The notes: generated by a model not told the origin, from the letters alone. 64,000 nt of DNA from Pseudomonas sp. VD-NE ins (GCF_031882575.1 NZ_CP134772.1:2499001-2563000), one strand, 5' to 3'; positions 35,818 to 44,354 are shown, numbered from the stretch's first letter. Program-made: numbers and translations.

Positions 35818-36396
35818 CTATTTTTGGTTTTCGATAGTTGTTATAGGTAATTTCATTAATAGATCTGCAGCGTGAAAACCGGTTGCTAGCTTTATACCAA
35901 TAAAGGGGCATAGAACGGCAATAGGTAGAAGATAATATGCTTCTGTGTAACCGATCTTGATAAAGTGGGCGCTTAACGAAATCAATGCTGTATAAAGTGT
36001 CAGTGAAATTATGGGTGTCCAAATTATCCACGAACCATAAGTTTGGGGGGATTTTGCACTTTTTGATCTTAGGAAGCGATAGCCGTCCTCCGAAATATGG
36101 ACAAAGTCACGCGCAGAAAGATAGTATTTTAAAGCTTTAAATGCATTGTCTTGATGAGCTAAAGCCAAGCGTAGAGCACGCGCATCAAGGCTGGATCTAA
36201 TTCCGAAGGCTTCTCGAACGTCCATGATGAGTACGAATGAATGAGCTGTACGCCATGCTCCTGATTGAACTAATTCGCGCAAGCGCTGAGTTCGTTGGTG
36301 CGAGATGCTCGCAGAGTTGTGAATCCATGTAATAGATAGAGTCATGCAAGCGATGAACAGTGGCACAATCACGGCTTGCCAGATTTTAATATCCAA
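35818..36396 (-). CDS. membrane protein of unknown function in the AT-rich island
   Basis: 192 residues from TTG 36396, chosen because CAGGAGAAAAAA precedes it. One N-terminal hydrophobic helix (residues 7-25), a cytoplasmic-like middle (QRTQRLRELVQSGAWRTAHS), and two helices in the C-terminal third (IISLTLYTALISLSAHFI and YLLPIAVLCPFIGIKLATG). I do not recognise the family. It lies 77 bp downstream of the metallopeptidase-like gene, so the two may be an operon in which this protein is a membrane partner. Confidence 0.6.
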   Translation of the reverse strand: MDIKIWQAVIVPLFIACMTLSITWIHNSASISHQRTQRLRELVQSGAWRTAHSFVLIMDVREAFGIRSSLDARALRLALAHQDNAFKALKYYLSARDFVHISEDGYRFLRSKSAKSPQTYGSWIIWTPIISLTLYTALISLSAHFIKIGYTEAYYLLPIAVLCPFIGIKLATGFHAADLLMKLPITTIENQK

Positions 36397-36473
36397 TTTT
36401 TTCTCCTGTTATGCGGTGCTTCTACTAAATCATGATTGCAATAAGTGATCGGGTGGGGTGATCGGCTTTATAA

Positions 36474-37505
36474 TTAAGCGTTGACTTGTGTTTTTCTTAA
36501 TGGCCCGTCTTTTAATTGGTCACGGGTTTTGTGAGTTACGCCATATAGATCTTTTATATCTCTTTCTATTTGATCTTCGGTGCCTAGGTTTTTCGCCAGT
36601 GACGACTTGGAGGTTGCTGCTATTAACTCTTCTTGGTTTCTGTTGATTAAATCTTCCCAAAATTTGTTGGCCTCGTCTTCCTGTTCTATTTTTGGCGTTG
36701 CTCCCATACTTTCAAATCCGAATGCACCGCCTGCGATAAAGGATATGACTCTAACGGTCGGTAGATGATATCTATTTGTTGGTCCCGAAACTGCTTTCAA
36801 AATTAATCCTAATAAGAAAGCAGATTTTACTAAGCGTGATGAAGCTTCTTGGAAGTCAAAAGTTCGTCGTCGAGGGTGCGGCAATCCTTGGATCCAACAC
36901 GCAAACATCGTGCCCGCATTAAAATCTGCATCAAACTCTAAAGCGCGTTCTTCGTTGTCATTGTTGCATTGATAGTCGCAATGCCCGAAAACCATATGCG
37001 CTGTTTCATGCAGGAAAAGTAGCAGGCTGACATCCAGGGCTAAATCCAAAGCCCGAGCGCTGACATCGGAAGTGCTAGTTATTTTCGGAAATAAATATTT
37101 TATGGAGTTGTCTGTCCCACTGTGTGAAGGAGCTAAATGGGCGATCTCACTATTTTCCATTAGTGAAAAGAGTTCGATGGCTACTGAAAGAGCGATGAGA
37201 GGGACAGCAATCGATATCTCAATGCCGTACTCACCGTCGTGACCTCCAACTTGGGCGAAAAAGTTGTCTTGGCTTCTATACCTTAGTTCTAGTGTTTTTT
37301 TGCATTTGTTTAAACGATTCTCGTGAAGTAAATCGAGCAGATGTCTGGCCTCTCTGTCAAATTCATTAAGCATTAAGGTAGACAGTTCTAAGCGATCTCC
37401 AATTAAGTTCTGATCAATCATAGCTTGATTAATCAGATCTGAAGTTGGTACGCCGAACCGGTATAAAGGATCGGTAGAAGTGGCCCCGTCAGAAAGGTAT
37501 CTCAA
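36474..37505 (-). CDS. HExxH metallopeptidase-like protein in the AT-rich island
   Basis: 343 residues from TTG 37505, with AGAGAG nine bases upstream; the first ATG in frame is residue 29. The motif LFLHETAHMVFGH (H166, E167, H170, with H175 near by) is followed by ALEFDADFNAG, an ExxAD motif giving the third zinc ligand (E190). This HExxH ... ExxAD layout is that of gluzincin peptidases such as M48, and is also seen in the phage-exclusion protease Lit (U49). No transmembrane helix is clear apart from a hydrophobic stretch at 97-115. A defence or stress role is possible given the island setting, but is only an inference. Confidence 0.6.
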   Translation of the reverse strand: MRYLSDGATSTDPLYRFGVPTSDLINQAMIDQNLIGDRLELSTLMLNEFDREARHLLDLLHENRLNKCKKTLELRYRSQDNFFAQVGGHDGEYGIEISIAVPLIALSVAIELFSLMENSEIAHLAPSHSGTDNSIKYLFPKITSTSDVSARALDLALDVSLLLFLHETAHMVFGHCDYQCNNDNEERALEFDADFNAGTMFACWIQGLPHPRRRTFDFQEASSRLVKSAFLLGLILKAVSGPTNRYHLPTVRVISFIAGGAFGFESMGATPKIEQEDEANKFWEDLINRNQEELIAATSKSSLAKNLGTEDQIERDIKDLYGVTHKTRDQLKDGPLRKTQVNA

Positions 37506-37688
37506 AAAATTATCTCTCTTTATTATCTTTTATTGGGTTATATTTTTTATTGTTGGTGTTGCTTGTTTTTGCAGGGGTGGAATTTCTGGAATGCAGTCAT
37601 TTGTATTTAAGGAGTTGGGTCGTGGAGCGGTAGGTTGAAGGTGGGGAGGTATTTTTGTAATGCGCCCCCACCAGAAAGTGAGATGTTT

Positions 37689-37991
37689 TTAGTTGAAGGA
37701 TGCTCTTTCTTCAATGCTCATTGATGAGAATAGCCGGTTGACGATATCCTGGAATTCCATGGGGGCGTTGCCAAAGGCTCGATAGTTTGAGAGTACATAT
37801 TTTTTCACAGTGTTTGGCCATTTCCCCTCTTTGTCGGCCTCAACGATTGTGGATTTTGCTGTTTGATAGTTTCCGTAGTTTGGACCCATCGCTTGGGAAA
37901 GGGCGTTTTCGAAATCGCCGGTTCTCCAATCGTCAGTGCGAATCTCAAATTGATTTAGAACTTTTATTTTCGTTTGTGAGAGCTTGCTCAT
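37689..37991 (-). CDS. small hypothetical protein in the AT-rich island
   Basis: 100 residues from ATG 37991, which has AAGGAAGG five bases upstream, an excellent start. Soluble and mixed charged (MSKLSQTKIKVLNQFEIRTD; KSTIVEADKEGKWPNTVKKY). No motif recognised. It is the first gene of the island in transcription order, 183 bp before the metallopeptidase-like gene. Confidence 0.6.
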   Translation of the reverse strand: MSKLSQTKIKVLNQFEIRTDDWRTGDFENALSQAMGPNYGNYQTAKSTIVEADKEGKWPNTVKKYVLSNYRAFGNAPMEFQDIVNRLFSSMSIEERASFN

Positions 37992-38173
37992 ATTACCTTC
38001 CTTTGGTGTGGTGGTTAAATGTTACAAGGTGTGACGTTGATTTTCTGTGATGAGTCAGCGACTGGGAGTATGTGCTAGTTGCAATGAGGCGCACAGTGTG
38101 CATGAAAATCAATTTGTCGTTAGTGATCATGAAAAGAACTGCACAGTGCATGTTATTCACTGTTGTCCGAAAT

Positions 38174-38614
38174 TCAGTTAGTTGTTTTTTCTTTCGCGGC
38201 GTGAAGATAGATGGCAAGCCGCCGCCCCATCTCTTCCCCCAACGCCTGCAACCCACTCAACGGCCGCACCATCACTTCAAACTCGACAATCTTCCCACTC
38301 TCATCAAAGCGAATCATGTCGATCCCCTTCAACTCCTTCGCCCCGACCTTCGCACTGAACTCCAGGATCACATTCAACCCGTCCGCTGTCGCCAGTTCAC
38401 GGTGATATTGAAAATCCTCAAACACCTCGAACACCGTGTTGAGAATCATCGACACCACCGATGCGCCCGGATAAGGCGTGTGTGCCATTGGCGAGCGGAA
38501 CACGGCTTGTGGATCAAGCAGGCCGGGCAGGGCGCTGAGGTTGCCGGTGCGGATCATTTCGTGCCATTGCTTCAGCGATTCGGCGACGTTGGGTTGCAGC
38601 TTCAGGTCGGTCAT
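38174..38614 (-). CDS. SnoaL/NTF2-like protein
   Basis: 146 residues from ATG 38614 (MTDLKLQPNVAESLKQWHEM) with CTGGAG six bases upstream; GTG 38620 is possible. NTF2-like layout with LPGLLDPQAVFRSPMAHTPY, VVSMILNTVFEVFEDFQYHR and MIRFDESGKIVEFEVMVRP. These proteins often bind or isomerise small hydrophobic molecules; the role here is unknown. A truncated paralogue lies 2.4 kb away on the other side of the AT-rich insertion. Confidence 0.8.
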   Translation of the reverse strand: MTDLKLQPNVAESLKQWHEMIRTGNLSALPGLLDPQAVFRSPMAHTPYPGASVVSMILNTVFEVFEDFQYHRELATADGLNVILEFSAKVGAKELKGIDMIRFDESGKIVEFEVMVRPLSGLQALGEEMGRRLAIYLHAAKEKTTN

Positions 38615-38723
38615 GTTCACTCCAGGGTTGTTCTTGTTGTTCTCGCGACGGCAATGACTCTAGATCAACCACAGCGAAATTGAACCCTTGTGCAACGATT
38701 TGAATATCGCCCCATGACCCATG

Positions 38724-38756
38724 CGGATCAGATGCGCATCTGATCCGTATTTTTTC
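38724..38756. promoter_or_regulatory. perfect 24-bp palindrome followed by a T-run
   Basis: Positions 38724-38747 are a perfect palindrome (half-site CGGATCAGATGC and its complement), followed by TATTTTTT. The shape is a plus-strand rho-independent terminator. However, it sits between divergent genes, with no plus-strand gene ending upstream of it, so it could instead be an operator, an attenuator for the tiny gene at 38882, or the end of a small RNA. Confidence 0.55.
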
Positions 38757-38881
38757 GCTGGATCTGCCTCTGTTACCGGTTCAGTCATCCGCTCAAAATA
38801 GCCCCACAGTTCGGTCACTCACGACAATCCTTCGTCCCGAAGCGTCCGGTGCACCGCAAGCTCAGCATTGAGGAGAGCAAC

Positions 38882-38965
38882 ATGAACAAGATGGCGATTT
38901 TCCTGGGTGGTTTTCTGGCTCTCACTATTTTGATCGGCTTGCTGGCAACGATTTCTCCGGTCTGA
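38882..38965 (+). CDS. 27-residue single-helix membrane peptide
   Basis: ATG 38882 is preceded by GAGGAGAGCAAC, a near-ideal ribosome site. The product begins MNKMAIFLGGFLALTILIGL and ends LATISPV, one hydrophobic helix with a basic N-terminus. Such tiny membrane proteins are often missed in annotation. The ribosome site, TM character and in-frame stop support it; conservation could not be checked. Possible roles are regulation of a larger membrane complex, or a type I toxin-like peptide. Confidence 0.5.
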   Translation: MNKMAIFLGGFLALTILIGLLATISPV

Positions 38966-38969
38966 GCCT

Positions 38970-39572
38970 TCAACAATTCAATATGGGGAAATAGCGTTCT
39001 TCACGTTTCTTGAAGTGGATCGGCGCGGTGTTGATTTTTTCACCATTCAGGAACAGCTCGGGCAAGGTCAGGATGAAGTCATCCAGTTCACCTTTGCCCA
39101 GCGGTGTGCCGGAATAATGGATGTCGCGTACTTCACGCGCGCGCGGGTTGAAGCCGGTTTTCAGCTGTTCGATGCTGACCTGGTAGGTTTCACCGTTAGC
39201 CAGTTGTACGGTCGCCATTGGCGATTGGGCGCTGATCCAGAGCGGAAATTCAGGCAACGGTATCCACCGTTCCTTGGTACTGATGCCGCGCTGGCTGGAA
39301 GGCTCCATGTACAGTTGAGTGGAGAGTCGCACTTCGGTATCGACCACGGGCGTCCGTGCAGGCATGGTCAGGTCTCCCGGCAGTGACACGTGGACAAGCA
39401 GAAAAACCCAGTCCAGATCTTTCGATGTTGTCGTGAACAGCATCGCCGTTTTCGGTCCGGGGCAGGTCGGGGTGAGGTTTGCCTGCCGTCCCGCTGTCGA
39501 ATCGGGGTACAGGAGCGGGCCAGCGCTACAGGCTGCGAGCATCGGAAACAAAAGCCAGACCAAACGCTTCAA
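38970..39572 (-). CDS. lipoprotein of unknown function downstream of DUF4123 gene
   Basis: 200 residues with a lipobox (LLFPMLAAC, Cys15), so it is probably anchored in the outer membrane. The mature part is beta-rich (PTCPGPKTAMLFTTTSKDLD ... WIPLPEFPLWISAQSPMATV ... YSGTPLGKGELDDFILTLPE). I do not recognise the family. It is the third gene of a vgrG-DUF4123-lipoprotein run, a position often held by effectors or their immunity proteins, and T6SS lipase immunity proteins are often lipoproteins. The role is inferred only from position. Confidence 0.7.
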   Translation of the reverse strand: MKRLVWLLFPMLAACSAGPLLYPDSTAGRQANLTPTCPGPKTAMLFTTTSKDLDWVFLLVHVSLPGDLTMPARTPVVDTEVRLSTQLYMEPSSQRGISTKERWIPLPEFPLWISAQSPMATVQLANGETYQVSIEQLKTGFNPRAREVRDIHYSGTPLGKGELDDFILTLPELFLNGEKINTAPIHFKKREERYFPILNC

Positions 39573-39643
39573 GTAATGGACTCCATGATTGTTGTTTTAT
39601 CGGTGTGTGGAGCAGATGACGTTGAAATGTCTGTTCAAACGTT

Positions 39644-40222
39644 TCATCCGCCCGCATCAGCCGAAGGCCAGCCACTGACCCGCGCCGCCGGGCCGCCCGC
39701 AGGATCTGCCGGGTAAACAATCAATGAATGACCGGTGCTGGTTTCGGCGATCAGCTTGATCGCCGGGCCGAATATCGCGTCGCGCTCTTGGGGCGTGCAG
39801 GTCGGCAAGTAAACGCGCAGGACTCTGGGGTCGTAGAAGCGGAACACCAGCAGGTTGCCCTCCGGGTCGGTGACGCGCAGCAAGGTTCTAAAGTGACCGC
39901 GTAATTCGTCCAGGGAAACCTGCGCAGGGGCGGTGACGAAAATGCCCCAACTCTGTCCCCAACTGTCTTCGAGCAGTCGCCAAGTGTGCGCCTGCTGCGG
40001 ATCAAGGTGCAGCAGATAGGGCGCTGCCGCCGACAGGCTCGGCGCGAGTTCGCCGGCGTACAGGCAGGAAAATTCAGCGCCGCTGGTGCGAACCAGCGAT
40101 TCGATGCGTGGGTCGCGAGCGCCGTCGAGCAAGGCGTAGACCTTAGGCGCGTCCGGGCGCCAACCTTGCGGCCAGAGTTCGGCGGTCAACCATTCGTTGA
40201 GGCTGGGTCGAAACTGGCTCAT
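39644..40222 (-). CDS. DUF4123-domain T6SS adaptor
   Basis: 192 residues, close to a minimal DUF4123 protein: KVYALLDGARDPRIESLV, APYLLHLDPQQAHTWRLLED, SWGIFVTAPAQVSLDELRGH, FYDPRVLRVYLPTCTPQE. Its start overlaps the vgrG stop by 4 bp, so it is the adaptor of that VgrG. The C-terminal 25 residues are low-complexity (PAGGPAARVSGWPSADAGG). No large effector gene follows, only a lipoprotein gene 71 bp away. Confidence 0.85.
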   Translation of the reverse strand: MSQFRPSLNEWLTAELWPQGWRPDAPKVYALLDGARDPRIESLVRTSGAEFSCLYAGELAPSLSAAAPYLLHLDPQQAHTWRLLEDSWGQSWGIFVTAPAQVSLDELRGHFRTLLRVTDPEGNLLVFRFYDPRVLRVYLPTCTPQERDAIFGPAIKLIAETSTGHSLIVYPADPAGGPAARVSGWPSADAGG

Positions 40223-42348
40223 CGGTTACAGATCTCGCAGAAAGGCACGCCGGTTTTTGCGGCGGCCACCAATGTCTGCGCCTGCATGTTTTGCTGGATG
40301 AGCCGGGTTTCTGCGGCGCTCGGTGGGGCCTCTGCAGACGACGGTGTTGTGAGCGAAGCCGCGGCTGTCGGTGTGTTGATTGGCGCTGCGCTGAGGGTTT
40401 TACCGGCGGAATCGGCATCAGCAGGTGTCAACGCTATCGGCAGCTTGATTGCAATGCCGGTACCGGACCCCGGCGATCCGCCGGAGTTGGTTTTCACCTG
40501 CGCACCGCTGATGGTCACGCCACCGGCATCGACTTTGACGAAACTGCCGCCAGCCTTGGCCGTGAGTTCCATGCCTCCCTCGATCACAACCTTGTCGCCA
40601 GCGTGATAATGGATTTCGTTCCCGACCTCGACAAACTGCGCAGTGCCAACTTTCAGGTGCTGCGTCACACCCACGGTCAGGTGATCATCCGCACGCATCT
40701 CGCTGAAACGATCCAGATGCGTAATCCGGTGTTCCTCAACCTTGAACTCACTCAGCGTATTGGCTTCAACGGTGTCATGTCGTTCGTTGCCGACGCGGAT
40801 CTTCTGATCGTGCTCAATGTTCTCATCCCAGTCGCGTTGGGCGTGGATGTAGATCTGCTCGACGCCTTTTTTGTCTTCGATGCGGAACTCGTTGTAGCCC
40901 TTGCCGCCCGGTGAACTCAGGGTTTTGAAGGTGCTGCGGGTCTTGTTGGCCGGTAGGTCGTAGGGGACGACGTTTTCCTTGTGGTACAGGCAACCGGTGA
41001 CCAAGGGCTGGTCGGGATCGCCTTCGAGGAAGGTGACGAGGACTTCCATGCCGATGCGTGGGATGGCGATGCCGCCGTACGCGGCGCCGGCCCAGCCGCT
41101 GGCGACGCGCATCCAGCAGGTGGTTTTGTCGTTGGACTGACCGTCGCGATCCCAGTGGAATTGCACTTTGATGCGGCCGTATTGGTCGCAGTGGATTTCT
41201 TCGCCTGCGGGGCCGGTGACGACGGCGGTCTGGCTGCCGAGGACTTTTGGTTTCGGGTGTTCAAGGGCAGGGCGGTAGTGAGCGTCCCATGGGGTGGCGA
41301 GGAAGCTGTTGCGGTAGCCCTGGTGGAAATCGCTTTTGTGGTCGGTGACGTCGCTGGTGACGTTCTCGCCGAGCACTTGCGGTTGTTTGCCTTCGTGGAA
41401 GACTTCCAGCAGCAGCCACAGGTCATTCCATTCGGCGCTGGGGTGTTCGGCGAGCGTGAGGAAATGGCCGCTGGTGAGGGTTGGTTCGTCACCTTTGCCT
41501 TCGGCGAGTTTGTAGTCGCTGCGATGGCGTTCGAGGGCGCGGGTGGAGAGGAACTTGCCGCGCTCGCGGGTGGTGAAGCGGCCGGGGTAGTCGTAGTCCT
41601 CGAGGTCCGGGGCGAACTCGGTTTTCACCGCGCCTTCGGGGAGGATCTTCGGTTTTTCGAAGTCGTAGTCGCGGCGGCTGACGCGGGTGGTGCGGGTTTC
41701 CAGGCGCAGGTTGAAGCGCTTGATCACCGTTTTGTCGGCGGCCATGCCGGAGTCTTGCTGGTAGCTCACCGGTTTCAGTTTGCGGAACACCGTCTGGTCG
41801 TCGCCGAACACCAGTTTGTGGCCGCTGCTGCTGTGCTGGAAGTGGAAGTGAATGCCTTCTTCCTCGCACAGGCGCTGGATGAAATGCAAGTCGGATTCGT
41901 CGTACTGCACGCAGTAGTCGCGTTCCGGGTATTCGGCGCCGAGCTGGAAGCTGTAGGCGTCGGCGAGGATGCCGCGATCCTCCAGCACCTGAGCGATGAT
42001 CTTCGGCACGGTCAGTTGCTGGAAAATCTGCTGATCGTGGTTGTGCCGCAGGTAGGCCAGTTGTGGCACCAGGCTGAGGCTGTAACGGGTCAAGGTCTTG
42101 CCAGAGTCGCCTTGCTCGATGCGATAGACCAGACCGTGGATCTTGCCTTCGCCGGTCGGGCCGAAAGTCAGCACGCCGGGCTTGTGCAGCAGCTCTTCGA
42201 GTTTGAGGTCGGGGCGGGCGCTGATCAGTTCGAGGTCGAAACGGAAGGGCTGGTTGATGGCTTCACGACCAACAAAGCTCAACACCTGCAGTTCGGTGGA
42301 ACTGCCTTCAAGGGAAAAGGTAATGTGGGTAGCGTTTGCGTCCAGCAT
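40219..42348 (-). CDS. vgrG: T6SS spike protein VgrG (TssI)
   Basis: 709 residues from ATG 42348 (MLDANATHITFSLEGSSTEL), with AAGGAGTCAGGC upstream. The N-terminal gp27-like part (VLSFVGREAINQPFRFDLEL, then RDYCVQYDESDLHFIQRLCE, about residues 1-370) is followed by the OB-fold/gp5 part (KVQFHWDRDGQSNDKTTCWM, VLVTFLEGDPDQPLVTGCLY) and the needle (EFRIEDKKGVEQIYIHAQRD, DUF2345-like GDKVVIEGGMELTAKAGGSF). The last 80 residues are an Ala/Pro/Thr linker ending TGVPFCEICNR. There is no effector domain, so cargo must be docked through the DUF4123 adaptor. No other T6SS core gene is in the window, so this is a satellite vgrG island. Confidence 0.95.
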   Translation of the reverse strand: MLDANATHITFSLEGSSTELQVLSFVGREAINQPFRFDLELISARPDLKLEELLHKPGVLTFGPTGEGKIHGLVYRIEQGDSGKTLTRYSLSLVPQLAYLRHNHDQQIFQQLTVPKIIAQVLEDRGILADAYSFQLGAEYPERDYCVQYDESDLHFIQRLCEEEGIHFHFQHSSSGHKLVFGDDQTVFRKLKPVSYQQDSGMAADKTVIKRFNLRLETRTTRVSRRDYDFEKPKILPEGAVKTEFAPDLEDYDYPGRFTTRERGKFLSTRALERHRSDYKLAEGKGDEPTLTSGHFLTLAEHPSAEWNDLWLLLEVFHEGKQPQVLGENVTSDVTDHKSDFHQGYRNSFLATPWDAHYRPALEHPKPKVLGSQTAVVTGPAGEEIHCDQYGRIKVQFHWDRDGQSNDKTTCWMRVASGWAGAAYGGIAIPRIGMEVLVTFLEGDPDQPLVTGCLYHKENVVPYDLPANKTRSTFKTLSSPGGKGYNEFRIEDKKGVEQIYIHAQRDWDENIEHDQKIRVGNERHDTVEANTLSEFKVEEHRITHLDRFSEMRADDHLTVGVTQHLKVGTAQFVEVGNEIHYHAGDKVVIEGGMELTAKAGGSFVKVDAGGVTISGAQVKTNSGGSPGSGTGIAIKLPIALTPADADSAGKTLSAAPINTPTAAASLTTPSSAEAPPSAAETRLIQQNMQAQTLVAAAKTGVPFCEICNR

Positions 42349-42478
42349 GCCTGACTCCTTCCGTGGAACAGCTTTGCCGATGGTGCAGGAATACCAAAGT
42401 GCTATCAAGGGATTTTAAACGCGCTTAAACGCCTGCATTAAACTCGATCTCAAAGCCTTGCACCGAGGTGCCAACCCT

Positions 42479-43690
42479 ATGGACTCGTTGATCATCGCCG
42501 CTGGCCGAGCGCTGAGCGCTGGCGATCCGCTGGGCGCGTTGAATTACGTCGCTCTGCGTGAAGACCCGCCCGCGCTGGCGTTGCGTGGCATTGCCATGGC
42601 TCAGCTCGGCGATCTGCCTCGCGCCAAGACGTTGTTGCAGCGCGCGGTGAAAGCCTTTGGCAGCAATGAACCGCTGGCGCGGGCGCGCTGTGTGGTGGCC
42701 GAGGCGGAAGTGGCGCTGGCGACGCGAGACTTGGGCTGGCCGGTGAAGGCGCTGGAGACCGCCCGGCAATTGCTGCTCAGCCACGGTGACCGGCTGAACG
42801 CAGCGCACGCGCGATACTTGCAGATTCGCCGTTTGCTGCTGATTGGTGAACTGGATGCGGCCCAAGCGCTGCTTGTAGAGGTGGATCCCGCACCATTGCC
42901 TCCAGCGCTGCGTGCGGCCCATGAACTGATGGTTGCCGGAATTGCCCTGCGCCGGGTACAGGCGCACAAGGCAAGCGCCGCGCTAGTGCGGGCGCAGCTT
43001 GCCGCACAACAGGCGGGCATCGCGACGCTGCTGGCTGAGATCGAACACGCCAGGCAAATACTCGCCGCACCCGCCGCGAGATTGATCATGGCGGGTCAGT
43101 CGCAACCCGTGAATCTGGAGCAGGTTGAGGCGTTGTTCGCGTCATCGAGCCTGGTTATCGATGCCTGTCGTTACAGCGTGCGCAGAGCCGGGATGACCGT
43201 GGCACTGGCAACCCGACCGGTGCTGTTCAGCCTTGTCCGCTTGCTCGCGCAAGCCTGGCCGGGCGATATCTCCCGGGAGCAACTGTTTGCGGCGGCGTTT
43301 CGATTGCCGCTCAGTGACGAATCCCACCGCGCGCGGTTGCGCGTCGAAATCGGTCGGCTGCGGGCAGCGCTGGAACCGTTGGCGAAAATTACTGCAACGG
43401 CATGCGGCTTCGCCCTGGTGGCAGCCGAGGTGGTGCTGCTCACGCTGCCGCTCGAAAACAGGCATGCGCCGTTGCTGGCCTTGCTGGCCGATGGTGAGGC
43501 CTGGTCGAGTTCCGCGTTGGCGCTGGCGTTGGGTCGCAGCCAGCGACAAGTGCAGCGGGCACTGGAAGCGTTGGCAGCGGAGGAAAAAGTGCAGGCCTTC
43601 GGGGTCGGCCGGGCGCGGCGCTGGATGACGCCGCCGCTGCCGGGTTTCGCGACGATCTTGTTACTCCCGGTGTCGCTGGGCAATGGCTAG
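42479..43690 (+). CDS. putative regulator with TPR-like and winged-helix domains
   Basis: 403 residues from ATG 42479 with CGAGG upstream. The N-terminal 200 residues are helical repeats (ALRGIAMAQLGDLPRAKTLL, ARYLQIRRLLLIGELDAAQA). Residues about 225-310 hold a winged-helix segment (RPVLFSLVRLLAQAWPGDIS, HRARLRVEIGRLRAALEPL), as in OmpR/SARP-like effector domains. The C-terminus has a second HTH (SSSALALALGRSQRQVQRAL). This suggests a DNA-binding regulator whose targets are unknown. It is divergent from vgrG with 130 bp between, so control of that operon is possible. Confidence 0.6.
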   Translation: MDSLIIAAGRALSAGDPLGALNYVALREDPPALALRGIAMAQLGDLPRAKTLLQRAVKAFGSNEPLARARCVVAEAEVALATRDLGWPVKALETARQLLLSHGDRLNAAHARYLQIRRLLLIGELDAAQALLVEVDPAPLPPALRAAHELMVAGIALRRVQAHKASAALVRAQLAAQQAGIATLLAEIEHARQILAAPAARLIMAGQSQPVNLEQVEALFASSSLVIDACRYSVRRAGMTVALATRPVLFSLVRLLAQAWPGDISREQLFAAAFRLPLSDESHRARLRVEIGRLRAALEPLAKITATACGFALVAAEVVLLTLPLENRHAPLLALLADGEAWSSSALALALGRSQRQVQRALEALAAEEKVQAFGVGRARRWMTPPLPGFATILLLPVSLGNG

Positions 43691-43721
43691 GCTGGACCCA
43701 CACATCCACGAGGAAGCCGAC

Positions 43722-44354
43722 ATGAAACACGCAAACGCAGAAATCCTTCGCGAGTACGGTCCTTTTGACGACATCAAAGGCATTCACGGCGTGACATTCG
43801 ATGGCCAGCAAGTCTGGTTCGCCAGCGACGGCCAGCTCAATGCACTCGATCCGGTCAGCGGCGAGACCGTACGGACGATCAAGGTTGGCGCTGATGGTGG
43901 CACCGCGTTCGACGGCCAACATCTGTATCAGATCGCCGATCGCCACATTCACAAGATCGATCCAGCCACCGGCCGCGTACTCCACACCATCCCGGCACCG
44001 GGCAATGGCGGTGACTCAGGCATGGCCTGGGCGGACGGCTCGTTATGGGTAGGGCAGTATCGCGAGCGCAAGATTCATCAGATTGATCCGCAGACCGGCA
44101 AGATCCTGCGCACGCTGGAGTCGAACCGTTTTGTCACCGGGGTGACCTGGGTGGATGGCGGGTTGTGGCATGGCACTTGGGAGGGGGATGAGAGTGAGCT
44201 GCGGCAGATCGATGCGCAGAACGGTGAAGTCATCGCGGCGTTGAAGATGCCTGAGGGCTCGGGTGTTTCGGGGCTGGAAGCCGACGGTGCCGATCGATTC
44301 TATTGCGGTGGTGGCGACAGTGGCCGGGTGAGGGCGGTGCGTCGGCCCAAATGA
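43722..44354 (+). CDS. beta-propeller protein of the glutaminyl cyclase / Vgb-like type
   Basis: 210 residues from ATG 43722, with CGAGGAAGCC upstream. Repeated blade motifs are visible: IHGVTFDGQQVWFASDGQLN, IDPATGRVLHTIPAPG, GMAWADGSLWVGQYRERKIH, IDPQTGKILRTLESN, GVTWVDGGLWHGTWEGDESE. It has no signal peptide. The blade pattern resembles plant-type glutaminyl-peptide cyclotransferase and streptogramin lyase-like propellers; which activity, if any, is unclear. It overlaps the end of no other gene and follows the regulator by 31 bp. Confidence 0.7.
   Translation: MKHANAEILREYGPFDDIKGIHGVTFDGQQVWFASDGQLNALDPVSGETVRTIKVGADGGTAFDGQHLYQIADRHIHKIDPATGRVLHTIPAPGNGGDSGMAWADGSLWVGQYRERKIHQIDPQTGKILRTLESNRFVTGVTWVDGGLWHGTWEGDESELRQIDAQNGEVIAALKMPEGSGVSGLEADGADRFYCGGGDSGRVRAVRRPK

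Larger units (their letters stand above)
35756..38173. mobile_element. AT-rich genomic insertion, about 2.4 kb
   Basis: The DNA is visibly AT-rich compared with both sides (for example runs such as TTATCTCTCTTTATTATC near 37509) and uses AT-ending codons. It carries three minus-strand genes without close relatives known to me. It is bounded by a truncated NTF2-like gene tail at 35625-35755 and an intact homologous gene at 38174-38614. No integrase, transposase or clear terminal repeat is visible, so the mode of entry is unknown. Intergenic gaps inside (37506-37688 and 37992-38173) hold no further gene I can support. Confidence 0.6.

Noticed and set aside
35792..36031. 79-codon minus-strand open frame inside the AT-rich island
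   Set aside because: Overlaps the better-supported membrane protein gene in another frame and lacks a ribosome site.
40981..42354. 457-codon open frame on the plus strand, rich in Ala/Val/Gly/Glu
   Set aside because: Antisense shadow of vgrG; no family signature.
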